NCBI RefSeq assembly: GCF_011682145.1
Contig: NZ_WHJH01000053.1
Location: 1 to 49,218, forward strand
Direction: 5' to 3'
DNA from: Massilia mucilaginosa
GTDB taxonomy: Bacteria; Pseudomonadota; Gammaproteobacteria; Burkholderiales; Burkholderiaceae_D
Length of the DNA stretch: 49,218 nt
In this document: in pieces, positions 34,410 through 42,928 of the stretch
Position numbering within the stretch: position 1 is the first letter of the stretch
Layout of the letters: every line of letters begins with the position of its first letter
Made by a program: the position numbers and the translations under genes
Notes under the pieces: generated by a model
Databases searched by the model: none
What the model was told of the DNA's origin: nothing
The model's input: the letters and a program-made list of their open reading frames with translations, nothing else

Positions 34410-35648
34410 TCAGACGCTGCGGGTGGCAGTGGCCGGCGAGATCGAGGCGGCGCGCCAGGCCGGCCCGTACACCGCCGCCATGCCGAGCACCCAGAACACG
34501 CCCGCGCCCACCACCAGGTAGGCCAGCGGCAGGCGCGCCATCTCGAGCTGGGTCACCAGCAGCTGGTTCAGCGCGGCCGACAGCGCCACCCCGCAGGCCA
34601 CGCCCACGCTGGTGATCATGAAGTTCTCGGTGATGAAGTAGCGCAGGATGTCGACCCGGCGCGCCCCCAGCGCGCGCCGCACGCCAATCTGCTTGCGGCG
34701 CTGGGTGACCCACAGGCTGGCCATGCCGACGATGCCGCTGGCGGTAATGAGCAGCAGCAGCGCGCTGACCGCGATCAGCATCCACGACAGCGCCATGTCG
34801 GCCCGGTAGCGTTCCTTGCGGTGCTCGTCGACGGTTTTCATGGTGATGATGGCGCGGCCCTGGTTACTGGCGCGCATGGCCGCTTCCGCTTCCTTCATGA
34901 CGCGCTCGCGCTGCCCGGCCTCGGCGCGCACCGCGAACATGGTGGCGCCGAATGACTTGCGCATCGGGACGATCAGCGCGTAGGCGCCGCGCGGCGCCAC
35001 TTCCGCGCTCTGGGTTTGCAGCGTTTCGATCACGCCGATCACGGTGGCGGCGTTGGCCTCCGCCCCGGTGCCGAAATAGACGGTCTTGCCGACAGCCTGG
35101 GTCGAGCCCGGCCACAGCGCGGCGGCCAGCGCCTTGGTAACGAGCACGGACTTGGGAAACAGTTCGTCGGGCGAGGTATTGCCGTCGATGTCGACCACAT
35201 CGGCCGGCATCAGGTCGCGTCCTTCCGCCAGGTTCAGCCCCCAGGTCTTGACCAGCGAATCGCTGGTGTAATACAGCGAGGCGGGAGCGCTGTCTTTGCG
35301 TGACGTGCGCGAGTTGGCCAGGCTGGTGGTCCAGCCGGACTGCGACATCGGCGCCTGGCTGGCAAACGCCATCGAGGTAACACCGCCGATGGCGCGCAAG
35401 GCCCTGGTTTCAAGCTCCTGGCGCGCCAGCTGCTCCTCGTGGCTGCCTTCGACCAGATGGCGGATGCGCAGGTAGAACACCTTACCCTCGTCGGCAATGC
35501 CGCTCGGGCGCGCCGCCACTTCCTGGCGCACGCTCACGATGTGCAGCGCGTTGGTGAGGATCGCCAGGCTGATGGCCACTTGCAGCGCCACCAGGATGGC
35601 GCCGGTTTTGCTGCGCATGAGCGCTGACAGGATGGGACGGATTTCCAT
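34410..35648 (-). CDS. FtsX/MacB-type ABC transporter permease, subunit 2
   Basis: A 412-residue permease: one N-terminal helix (about 15-40), a ~220-residue periplasmic MacB-type domain, and three C-terminal helices in the FtsX domain. The RRKQIGVRRALGARRVDILRYFITE segment is the cytoplasmic coupling helix typical of FtsX/MacB permeases. It starts 17 bases after the first permease gene and probably forms a heterodimer with it. Such type VII ABC systems extrude peptides, lipoproteins or antibiotics, or act mechanically on the envelope, rather than importing. Confidence 0.88.
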   Translation of the reverse strand: MEIRPILSALMRSKTGAILVALQVAISLAILTNALHIVSVRQEVAARPSGIADEGKVFYLRIRHLVEGSHEEQLARQELETRALRAIGGVTSMAFASQAPMSQSGWTTSLANSRTSRKDSAPASLYYTSDSLVKTWGLNLAEGRDLMPADVVDIDGNTSPDELFPKSVLVTKALAAALWPGSTQAVGKTVYFGTGAEANAATVIGVIETLQTQSAEVAPRGAYALIVPMRKSFGATMFAVRAEAGQRERVMKEAEAAMRASNQGRAIITMKTVDEHRKERYRADMALSWMLIAVSALLLLITASGIVGMASLWVTQRRKQIGVRRALGARRVDILRYFITENFMITSVGVACGVALSAALNQLLVTQLEMARLPLAYLVVGAGVFWVLGMAAVYGPAWRAASISPATATRSV

Positions 35649-35665
35649 GACGGGTCTTTCGTAAG

Positions 35666-36979
35666 TTACTGCGATTTGAGTTGAATGGCGGGCGTGACCT
35701 GGCAGGCGCGCCAGGTCGGCAGCAGGCCGGCCAGCATGGCGGCGCCGAGCGCCATCAGGAAGGTCATGCCCAGCATCCGCCAGTCCATGTTGGCGATGGC
35801 GTTGAGCTCCTTCGACTGCATGCGGATCAGGGCCAGCGCGCCGAAGGCCAGCACCAGTCCGAGCAGGCCGCCGGCCAGGCCGATGACGGCGGTCTCGGTC
35901 AGGAACTGGCGGAAGATCTCCTTGCGCGAGGCGCCCAGCGCGCGCCGGATGCCGACCTCGGAGGCGCGCACCGAGAATTTGGCCAGCAGCAGGCCGACGG
36001 TGTTGACCAGGCAAAGCAGCAGGAAGCCGAAGGCCAGCCAGGCCGCCAGGCGGCTGTCGTTGGCCACCACCTTGCGAAATTCGAGCCACTGCATGACGTC
36101 GTACAGGCGGTTTGGCTGCTTGCGCTTGAGGCGCCCCAGCTTGCGCTGTTCGGCGGCGTAGTTGTCGAGGTAATCCTGCAGCTCGGCGCGTCCTGCGGCG
36201 GTTTTGGTCTCGAAGAAGACCTGCAGCCAGGTGCATTCGGAATCGAGAAAGCCCTGCCATCCGGGCTCCGCGCGGCCACGGCAACTGACGCTGCCTTCCG
36301 GGCCCGTCTCGTGCCGGATCGCGGTGGCGAACGGCAGCATGATCTCGTCTTCGTCGCCGAAGGCGCCGCTGCCGATCAGGCGATAGAACTTGGGTACCGG
36401 CAGCCAGGGTTTGAGCACGCCCACCACCTGGAACTGCGTGTCCTTCAGGCGTATCCGTTTGCCGACCGGGTCGACCGCGCCGAACAGCTTCTCGGCCAGC
36501 GCCTGGCTGAGGATGACCACATCGGCCGCTGCCCGTTCGTCGGCGTCGGTCCAGGCCTGGCCGTGCAGGAAGGGCACGTCCATCATGGCGAAAAAGTCGC
36601 GCGTCACGGCGATGCCCTTGACCGACATCACGGCCAGGTCGCGGCGCTCGGTCTCGAGCGGCGTGGAGACGCCGTACAGCACAGTGCGCCGTTCGCCCTG
36701 GCCGCTCTTGAGGAAATTGGTGGCGTCGGTGTAGCTGGCCTGCGGGTCGCTGCGGTCTTCGTCCTCGGGATTGAAGCCTTCGCTCGGGCCGTTGTCGACC
36801 CGGGGCACGAACAGGCGTTCGCTTTTTTGCGGAATCGGATTGCCCGACATGACGTGCAGGATGGTCAGGGTCGAGACGCTGGCGGCCACGCCGATGGCCA
36901 GGGTGAGCACCATCAGCGCGGTCAGCGCGGGATTGCGGCGCAGGCTGCGGATGCCCAGCAGAAGATAGTACGAAAACAT
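35666..36979 (-). CDS. FtsX/MacB-type ABC transporter permease, subunit 1
   Basis: A 437-residue permease with the same layout as its neighbour: N-terminal helix (RSLRRNPALTALMVLTLAIGVAA), periplasmic MacB_PCD-like domain, and three C-terminal helices. The conserved ASEVGIRRALGASRKEIFRQFLTE segment is the coupling motif. The periplasmic part is distinct from subunit 2, with an extra Cys-containing loop around GSVSCRGRAEPGWQGFLDSEC. It follows the ATPase gene by 9 bases on the minus strand. Together the two permeases would be energised by the ATPase at 36989-37705 and coupled to the adaptor protein. Confidence 0.88.
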   Translation of the reverse strand: MFSYYLLLGIRSLRRNPALTALMVLTLAIGVAASVSTLTILHVMSGNPIPQKSERLFVPRVDNGPSEGFNPEDEDRSDPQASYTDATNFLKSGQGERRTVLYGVSTPLETERRDLAVMSVKGIAVTRDFFAMMDVPFLHGQAWTDADERAAADVVILSQALAEKLFGAVDPVGKRIRLKDTQFQVVGVLKPWLPVPKFYRLIGSGAFGDEDEIMLPFATAIRHETGPEGSVSCRGRAEPGWQGFLDSECTWLQVFFETKTAAGRAELQDYLDNYAAEQRKLGRLKRKQPNRLYDVMQWLEFRKVVANDSRLAAWLAFGFLLLCLVNTVGLLLAKFSVRASEVGIRRALGASRKEIFRQFLTETAVIGLAGGLLGLVLAFGALALIRMQSKELNAIANMDWRMLGMTFLMALGAAMLAGLLPTWRACQVTPAIQLKSQ

Positions 36980-36988
36980 GGATGCTCC

Positions 36989-37705
36989 TTATGCGGCCTG
37001 GCCGGATGCTTTGGCGCCGGCCAGGGTGGACGGCGTGCGCACCAGGTCCGACACCTGGCCGTCGATGATGTGCACATTGCGCTGCGCGCGCACCGCCAGT
37101 TCGGGGTCGTGGGTGACCATCAGGATGGTGGTGCCCTGGGCGTTGATTTCTTCGAGCAGTTCCATCACCCCGCGCGCCATTTGCGTATCGAGGTTGCCGG
37201 TCGGTTCATCGGCCAGCAGCAGCTTGGGCGAGCCGGCCAGCGCGCGCGCGATCGCCACGCGCTGCTGCTGGCCGCCCGACAGTTCGGCCGGATAATGCTT
37301 CATGCGCGAGGCCAGGCCGACCTTGGAAAGCGCGTCTTCGATGCGCTCCTTGCGTTCGGCGGCGTTGAAGCCGCGGTAGCGCAGCGGCACGTCGACGTTG
37401 TCGAACAGGGACAGGTCGGGAATCAGGTTGAAGCCCTGGAAGATGAAACCCAGTTTTTCGTTGCGCAGGCGCGAGCGGGCGTTGTCGTCCATGCCCTTGA
37501 CGTTGACGCCGTCGAGCACATACTCGCCGTCGGTGAATTCTTCGAGCAGGCCGGCGATGTTCAAAAAACTGGTCTTGCCCGAGCCGGACGGGCCGGTGAC
37601 GGTGACGAATTCGCCCGGGGCGACGTGGATCTCGAAGCCGCGCAGCGCGTGGGTTTCGATCATGTGGGTGCGGTACACCTTGCTCAGGTTGGTCATGCGC
37701 AGCAT
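36989..37705 (-). CDS. ABC transporter ATP-binding protein (MacB/LolD type)
   Basis: A 238-residue ATPase with all key motifs: Walker A GPSGSGKTS near residue 39, Q-loop FIFQGFNL, signature LSGGQQQRVAIARAL, Walker B LLLADEPTGNLD and H-loop MVTHDPE. The GFNLIPDLSLFDNV and DEPTGNLD context is that of LolD/MacB-type ATPases, which drive FtsX-like permeases. It lies between the adaptor gene (22 bases upstream) and permease subunit 1 (9 bases downstream), giving a complete inner-membrane MacAB-like complex. No outer-membrane TolC partner is encoded here. Confidence 0.93.
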   Translation of the reverse strand: MLRMTNLSKVYRTHMIETHALRGFEIHVAPGEFVTVTGPSGSGKTSFLNIAGLLEEFTDGEYVLDGVNVKGMDDNARSRLRNEKLGFIFQGFNLIPDLSLFDNVDVPLRYRGFNAAERKERIEDALSKVGLASRMKHYPAELSGGQQQRVAIARALAGSPKLLLADEPTGNLDTQMARGVMELLEEINAQGTTILMVTHDPELAVRAQRNVHIIDGQVSDLVRTPSTLAGAKASGQAA

Positions 37706-37727
37706 GGGAAGTTCCTCTGGTTGAAGT

Positions 37728-38996
37728 TCAATTCGTGATGGAGACGCGGGCCGCGTTGGCGAAGGTGTCGGTGCCGGCGATGACGACCTTGTCGCCCGGT
37801 TTCAGGCCGCTCAGGATTTCAACCGACGACACGCTGGTCGCGCCCAGTCTGATCGGAGTGCGCACCGCCTCGCCGCCCTGCACGACATAGGCGAAGCGCC
37901 CGCCTTCGCTCTCGACGAAGGGGCCGCGCGGCAGCAGGATGACGTCGCGCTTTTCTTCGATCAGCAGGCGCGCGCTGACGCGCTGGCTCTGGCGCAGGCC
38001 CTTGGGCTGGGCGCCGTCGAAGCGCACCCGCGCCAGCACCTGGTTCTTGACCACTTCGGGCGAGAGGGCCGAGAGCTTGCCGCTGGCGGTGGCGTTGCCG
38101 AGCGCGATGTCGGCGCTCATGCCCAGGCCCATGTCGTCGACGTAGGTTTCCGGGACTTCGAGTTCGACTTCGAGGCGCGACAGGTCGACCAAGGTCATGA
38201 GGGCCGCATTGGCCGCCACCACGCTGCGGTTCTGCACCGACAAGGTGCCGATGAAGCCATCGACCGGCGCGCGCACCGACAGTTCATCGACGCGGCGCTG
38301 GGCGTTGGCCATCGACAGGCGCTGGCGATCGAGTTCGGCCAGCTTGGTTTGCAGCGCCAGGCCGACATCGTCGCCTTCCAGCGTGGCCGCCTGCGAGGCG
38401 TGGCGCGCGCGGATGCCGGCCGAGTTGAGCGCGTCCTTCGCTTTCTGGTAGTCGATCTTGGCGATGATGCCTTCCTGGACCACGCTGTCGTAGCGTTCCA
38501 GGGTGCGCTGGGCCGACAGGCGGTCGATTTCGGCGGTGTCGGCTTCGCGCTGGGCCAGCAGCTTCTGCTTTTTGGCCAGGATGCGCTGGCGCGCCACTTC
38601 CGCTTCGAGCTGCTGGTAGCTCGATTGCTCGCGTTTGAGCGCGTCCGACAGGTCGGGCGATTCGAGCAGCGCCAGGACCTGGCCCTTCTTGACCGTGTCG
38701 CCGGCGGCCACCTTGAGCGTGACCGTGGCCGGCGCGGTGGCGTACAGGGTGGGACTGACGGCGGCCACCACGCGGCCGTTGACCGAGGCGTCGCGCACCA
38801 GGGTGCCGCGCGTGACTTCGGCCACGCGCAGGCGCGCCGCGCTGACCGCATGCTCGCTGGCGCGCCAGGCCGACAGCAGCAGGGCCGCGCCGCCCAGCGC
38901 GCCCAGCACCAGTGCGGCGGCGAGGATGCGGCGCTTGGCCTTGTGCGCGGGCGGCGCGCTGATGGTGGCGTCCTGGGAAGAGGTATCTCGGATCAT
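37728..38996 (-). CDS. Periplasmic adaptor subunit (MacA/HlyD family)
   Basis: A 422-residue membrane-fusion protein. It has an N-terminal anchor helix (ILAAALVLGALGGAALLLSAW), a lipoyl-like half motif (ATVTLKVAAGDTVKKGQVLALL), a long coiled-coil hairpin (SYQQLEAEVARQRILAKKQ... to ELDRQRLSMANAQRRVDEL), the second lipoyl half (VRAPVDGFIGTLSVQNRSVV) and beta-barrel domains. The start at 38996 was chosen because an upstream in-frame ATG at 39026 would lie before the expected transcript start of the sigma-54 promoter (39030-39045). It is the first gene of the operon and links the ABC complex to an outer-membrane channel encoded elsewhere. Confidence 0.9.
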   Translation of the reverse strand: MIRDTSSQDATISAPPAHKAKRRILAAALVLGALGGAALLLSAWRASEHAVSAARLRVAEVTRGTLVRDASVNGRVVAAVSPTLYATAPATVTLKVAAGDTVKKGQVLALLESPDLSDALKREQSSYQQLEAEVARQRILAKKQKLLAQREADTAEIDRLSAQRTLERYDSVVQEGIIAKIDYQKAKDALNSAGIRARHASQAATLEGDDVGLALQTKLAELDRQRLSMANAQRRVDELSVRAPVDGFIGTLSVQNRSVVAANAALMTLVDLSRLEVELEVPETYVDDMGLGMSADIALGNATASGKLSALSPEVVKNQVLARVRFDGAQPKGLRQSQRVSARLLIEEKRDVILLPRGPFVESEGGRFAYVVQGGEAVRTPIRLGATSVSSVEILSGLKPGDKVVIAGTDTFANAARVSITN

Positions 38997-39029
38997 GGTG
39001 GTTGTCTGAACAGTAAATGACAACATTAA

Positions 39030-39045
39030 TGCAGGAAGCGTGCCA
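39030..39045 (-). promoter_or_regulatory. Sigma-54 (RpoN) type -24/-12 promoter of the exporter/two-component operon
   Basis: On the minus strand TGGCACGCTTCCTGCA (39045-39030) has the invariant GG and GC exactly 10 bases apart and differs from TGGCAC-N5-TTGCW at one position (C for T). Transcription would start near 39019 and run into the adaptor gene at 38996. It lies 47 bases downstream of the half-site cluster. Confidence 0.75.
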
Positions 39046-39092
39046 TGCCTTAAGTAACTGATTCATATGGTTTTTACGCCCGGCCAGAAGGC

Positions 39093-39135
39093 TGTCCGCG
39101 CTGTCCGGACAATGCGTATGGACAGGCGCCGGACA
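39093..39135 (-). promoter_or_regulatory. Candidate activator-binding cluster upstream of the exporter operon
   Basis: TGTCCG at 39093 and 39102, CGGACA at 39106 and 39130, and TGGACA at 39119 lie within 43 bases. The palindrome TGTCCGGACA (39102-39111) and the dyad TGTCCG-N11-TGGACA are prominent. These are the same half-sites as at 13776-13832. The region also separates the operon from the divergent MutS-like gene, so it could affect both. Confidence 0.65.
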
Positions 39136-39215
39136 GTGGCGACTTGCATTTTGTTAATTAATCCACATCTTGCAGGCAGGCCGCGCGCTCCGTGCCGCCA
39201 GACCAGAAAGGCAGT

Positions 39216-40835
39216 ATGTCCGCGTTCGTCTCGAAGTTGTCCGCCCTGTGGGTGCTGCTGGTAAGCCACTTGCGTGCTTTGCTGATGATTCCCGACAGGG
39301 AGCCGGTCGATTATGGTTTCGTCGCCAGCGACGTGGCGCAGCTGCACCGGCTCTGTTCCGACCCCGCGCGCGGGGCACTCGACGACGCCACCTGGAAAGA
39401 CCTCCTGCTCGATGCCTACCGCGCGCAGTTATCGAAAGAGGTCAGCATCTTCGGCCAGCAGGTGCTGTACCGGCGCCTGCGTGCAGGGCTGGACGATGAG
39501 GCTTGCGCCGCGGTGGGCGAGCGGGTGCGCGCATTGATGCGCGACCCGGCGCGCCTGGCCGCGCTGCACCGCGACTGCACCTCGCTGCGCCATGCGGAAC
39601 AGGAGATCGCCACCTTGCTGTTCGACGACGCCGCGCCGCCCGTGCCCTGGTGGGTGGGGAAGACCTGGCCGCTGCCGATCCTGCTGCTGGCGTCGATCGC
39701 CGCCGTCATCGTCACGCCGGCCGCGTGGCTGGCCACCGGCGTGGTGGCCTACCTGTTAATGAGCACCCAGATGCGCTACTACGAACGGGTGGACGAGTGG
39801 GACCGTTCGATGAACGCGCTGCAGATGCTGCTGCGCACCTCCAGCATCCTGGGCGCGCGCGACGATGCGCTGCTGCTGCCGTTCGCCGCACCGGCGGCGG
39901 CGGCGGGCAAGCTCAATCGCCAGCTTTCGCGCCCGCCCATGGTGATGATGACGCCCGGCGCGCGCACTTACCTGGACTGGTTCATGCTCGACAATGTGAA
40001 CCATTACTACAAGGGCGTGCGGCTGGTGCATGGCCATCTGGATTTTTTGCGCGCGTGCTTTGCGCGGGTGGGCGAGCTGGAAGCCGATATCGCGCTGGCG
40101 CGCCATCTGCTTGAAGCACCGGCCCTGTGCTGGGCCGAACGGCATGCGCACGGCGCGCTGGCGCTGGAAGGGACCGTGCATCCGCTGCTGCCGCGGGCGC
40201 AGGCGCTGTCGGTCAGCCTGGCCGGCGGCGGCGCCTTCATTTCGGGCCAGAACGGCATCGGCAAGAGCACCTTGCTGCGCACCGTGGGAGTGAACCTGGT
40301 GACGGCGCGGGCGTTCGGCTTTTGCTATGCGCAAAAGGCCAGGGTGCCGGACCTGCCGGTCTACACCAGCATGCAGAGCGAGGATTCGCTGTTCGGCGGC
40401 GAGAGCCTGTACATGGCCGAACTGCGGCGCGCGCAGGAACTGCTGGCGGCGGCGGACGGGCCGCATCCGGGCATTTGCATCATCGACGAGATTTTCAGGG
40501 GCACCAATCACCTCGAATCGGTGTCGGCCGCCGCCGCGGTGCTCGATGTGCTGGCGGCCAGGGGGCTGGTGCTGGTGTCGTCGCACAACCTGGTGCTGGC
40601 GTCCCTGCTGGCGCAACGGCTCGCGCCCCTGTGCGTGCGGCTCGACGGCGCCGGGCGGCTGGTGCTGGAACCCGGCGTGCTGGCCCATACCAACGGCATC
40701 GCCCTGCTGGCGCAACGCGGTTTCGGCAGCGCCATCGAAGAACGCGCGGGCAGGGTGTTCGACTGGCTCGACGGCTATCTGGCGCATCCGGGCGATTGCG
40801 ACGGGGTGCTGGCCGGCAGCCCCGTGTCAGGGTAG
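39216..40835 (+). CDS. Membrane-attached MutS-like ATPase
   Basis: A 539-residue protein whose C-terminal third is a MutS-type (domain V) ABC-class ATPase. Walker A is SGQNGIGKST at about residue 342, the D-loop/Walker B is CIIDEIFRGTNHLES near 420 (MutS has DEIGRGTS), and an SSHN segment follows. The N-terminal half lacks the mismatch-recognition and connector domains and instead has two membrane helices near 150-190 (PLPILLLASIAAVIV and AWLATGVVAYLL). Mismatch repair is therefore unlikely. Such proteins are annotated as MutS-related with unknown role. The start at 39216 has AAAGG 4 bases upstream. It is divergent from the exporter operon, and its end overlaps the convergent small membrane protein gene by 9 bases. 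Confidence 0.82.
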   Translation: MSAFVSKLSALWVLLVSHLRALLMIPDREPVDYGFVASDVAQLHRLCSDPARGALDDATWKDLLLDAYRAQLSKEVSIFGQQVLYRRLRAGLDDEACAAVGERVRALMRDPARLAALHRDCTSLRHAEQEIATLLFDDAAPPVPWWVGKTWPLPILLLASIAAVIVTPAAWLATGVVAYLLMSTQMRYYERVDEWDRSMNALQMLLRTSSILGARDDALLLPFAAPAAAAGKLNRQLSRPPMVMMTPGARTYLDWFMLDNVNHYYKGVRLVHGHLDFLRACFARVGELEADIALARHLLEAPALCWAERHAHGALALEGTVHPLLPRAQALSVSLAGGGAFISGQNGIGKSTLLRTVGVNLVTARAFGFCYAQKARVPDLPVYTSMQSEDSLFGGESLYMAELRRAQELLAAADGPHPGICIIDEIFRGTNHLESVSAAAAVLDVLAARGLVLVSSHNLVLASLLAQRLAPLCVRLDGAGRLVLEPGVLAHTNGIALLAQRGFGSAIEERAGRVFDWLDGYLAHPGDCDGVLAGSPVSG

Positions 40836-41105
40836 CGGCCCGGCAGGCTTGCGCAGGGTGCGCCATGCCGCCAGGGCGAAGGCGACCGAAAACAGGCCGA
40901 GCGACAGCACGCTGGCCATGACGCGCCGCCCGTCGAGCAGGTCGCCGATCCACAGCCACGGCATGATGGGAGCGCAGATCAGGGTGTAGGACAAGGGAAA
41001 AAACGCATTGGGGGGCGCGATCAGCAGCGACAGGCCGGTGGCGAGCGCGCTGACGGCGAGGTACCAGAACACGAGCCGCAGGCTGATGCCGATGAATTTC
41101 TTCAT
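40827..41105 (-). CDS. Small hypothetical membrane protein
   Basis: A 92-residue protein with about three hydrophobic helices (near 7-29, 33-55 and 62-80) and no recognised family. It starts within the stop of the phosphoethanolamine-transferase-like gene (ATGA overlap at 41102-41105), which suggests translational coupling and a related role. Its 3' end overlaps the convergent MutS-like gene by 9 bases. Confidence 0.6.
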   Translation of the reverse strand: MKKFIGISLRLVFWYLAVSALATGLSLLIAPPNAFFPLSYTLICAPIMPWLWIGDLLDGRRVMASVLSLGLFSVAFALAAWRTLRKPAGPLP

Positions 41106-42928
41106 TTGTCGCGCTTGAGCGGCGTGCCCTTGTCGATCACTTCGCGGCAGTCGCCCTTGAAGGTGGCGTTGTCATAGTCGCTCCAGCCGTAGCTATCGAC
41201 GTAGCGCTTGTGCTGCCGGAAGCCGGGATTGACGAAACTCCATTCCAGGCGTTCGCCCGGATAGCGGATGTCGGCCAGGTCGAGCAGGGTGTGGAACATG
41301 TTCTCGGTCGCCAGGCGCGCGCCCCGGTGGCGCCGCAGCTGTTCCACCTTGCCCGGATAGCGCGCCTGGTACTGGTCGGAATACCAGAGCAGCGCCGGCA
41401 CGTGGAAGTCGTACTGGGTATTGTGGCCGTGGAAGGCCAGCTTGCAGCTGTTGTCGTACAGCGCCTGGCCATGGTCGGACACGTACAGCATGGCGCTGCG
41501 CTGCTGCGACGCCTTGAGCTGCCCAATCACGCTGGCCAGGAACCAGTCGGTATACAGAATCGTGCTGTCGTAGCTGTTATTGAGCTGCGTCTTGAGCGCC
41601 GGGTTGCTGTAGACCGGCTTGTCGATGCCGAACAGCGATGGCTGCCAGCGGTCGAACTGCTTGGGATAGCGCTGGCTGTAGTTCCAGTGGCTGCCCAGCG
41701 AGTGCAGCACGATCAGTTTTTTCGGGGCCGGGTCGGCGATGGCATTGCGCAGCGGGTCGAACAGGATCTCGTCGAAGTTCGAGCTGTTGGTAAAGCCGCC
41801 CAGGTTGAGGAACTGGATCACCTCGGCCTCTTTGGCGAACACCGACACCGGCGTGTCGAATTCGCCGAACGAGATCTGGTTCGACAGCCAGTAGGTCTTG
41901 AAGCCGGCTTCCTTGTAGGCGGTCAGGAAGGATTTTTCGGCGAAGCCGTCCTTGAGGCTCTGGGTGGCCGGTTTGCGCGAGATGATCACCGGTACCGACA
42001 GGCGCGTGGCAGAGACCGAGGTGACCACGTCGGGCAGGGTCACCAGCTTGGTTTCTTTTCCGAGCAGGGGATTGGTCTCGCGCGCGTAGCCGTTCAGGCT
42101 CCAGCGGTCGAAGCGCGACGATTCGCCGAGCACCATCACCACGATCTCGGGCTCGGTGTCGGGCGCGGCCTGGTGCGCGCCGAAGCGGAAATGGCTGTTG
42201 CGCTGGACCAGTGAGGCCAGGTGCTTGCGTTCTTTATAGAAGTCGACCCCGCGCGCGGTGATGCCGAAGGGCCAGGTTTGCGCGAAGGCGCCGAATTCGA
42301 GCGGTAGCACGGCCCAGTGCGGCAGGGGCGCGGACTTCCAGCCTGTCCAGGCGGCGCCGGCGCCGGCCTTGCTGGCGCTGGCGGGCGCCTTGCCGGCGGC
42401 GGGCGCCGCGCTGGTGGCGGGGGCGCGCGGGGCGACGCCGAATTCGTGGCCGTAGGCCCACAGGCCGGCGCCGATGGCCAGCAGGCCCAGGGTCAGCCAG
42501 CGCGAGCCGTCGTCCCAGTCGAGGTCGCGCGCGCGGCGGGCCGCCTGGAAGGAGGTGACCCACCAGGCGATGACGGCGGCCATGACGGCCAGCATCAGCC
42601 ACACCGTCTTGCCGAGAAACTCCAGCGCTTCCTTGGGACTGGTCTCGGCAATGATGCCCAGGTGATGGGTGGAAATGCTTTGGCCGTAGAAACTGAACAG
42701 GTAGAGCTCGGTCGGTAGCGCCAGGAAGGCGGGAATCAGCAACCAGTGGAACCAGGCGGGACGCTTGAACAGCGCCCACACCGCCACCCACGCCACCGCT
42801 TCGATGCCGAGCACCTGCCACGGACGGTCGAGCCGTTTGCCCAGCAGCATGGGAAAGAAGGGGATGGCGGACAGCGCCGCGTAGGTCAGCAGCAGGTACA
42901 GCGGGGCGGGGCGCAGCAAGTGTCGCAT
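41102..42928 (-). CDS. Phosphoethanolamine transferase-like protein (EptA/sulfatase superfamily)
   Basis: A 608-residue inner-membrane enzyme. About five N-terminal helices precede a periplasmic alkaline-phosphatase-like domain. The metal and nucleophile motif is LGESSRFDRWSLNGY, with Ser at the position of the catalytic Thr of EptA (GETSR). HSLGSHWNYSQRYP, the metal-binding SDHGQALYDN and FHGHNTQYDFHVPALLW complete the active site. Family members transfer phosphoethanolamine to lipid A or core sugars, or related head groups to other envelope glycans. A low-complexity Ala/Pro/Lys linker near residues 165-200 is unusual. It is coupled to the small membrane protein gene downstream. Confidence 0.86.
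   Translation of the reverse strand: MRHLLRPAPLYLLLTYAALSAIPFFPMLLGKRLDRPWQVLGIEAVAWVAVWALFKRPAWFHWLLIPAFLALPTELYLFSFYGQSISTHHLGIIAETSPKEALEFLGKTVWLMLAVMAAVIAWWVTSFQAARRARDLDWDDGSRWLTLGLLAIGAGLWAYGHEFGVAPRAPATSAAPAAGKAPASASKAGAGAAWTGWKSAPLPHWAVLPLEFGAFAQTWPFGITARGVDFYKERKHLASLVQRNSHFRFGAHQAAPDTEPEIVVMVLGESSRFDRWSLNGYARETNPLLGKETKLVTLPDVVTSVSATRLSVPVIISRKPATQSLKDGFAEKSFLTAYKEAGFKTYWLSNQISFGEFDTPVSVFAKEAEVIQFLNLGGFTNSSNFDEILFDPLRNAIADPAPKKLIVLHSLGSHWNYSQRYPKQFDRWQPSLFGIDKPVYSNPALKTQLNNSYDSTILYTDWFLASVIGQLKASQQRSAMLYVSDHGQALYDNSCKLAFHGHNTQYDFHVPALLWYSDQYQARYPGKVEQLRRHRGARLATENMFHTLLDLADIRYPGERLEWSFVNPGFRQHKRYVDSYGWSDYDNATFKGDCREVIDKGTPLKRDK

Noticed and set aside
38997-39026. Start of the adaptor protein at ATG 39026
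   Set aside because: It would lie upstream of the transcript start predicted from the sigma-54 promoter and adds residues before the anchor helix that relatives lack.
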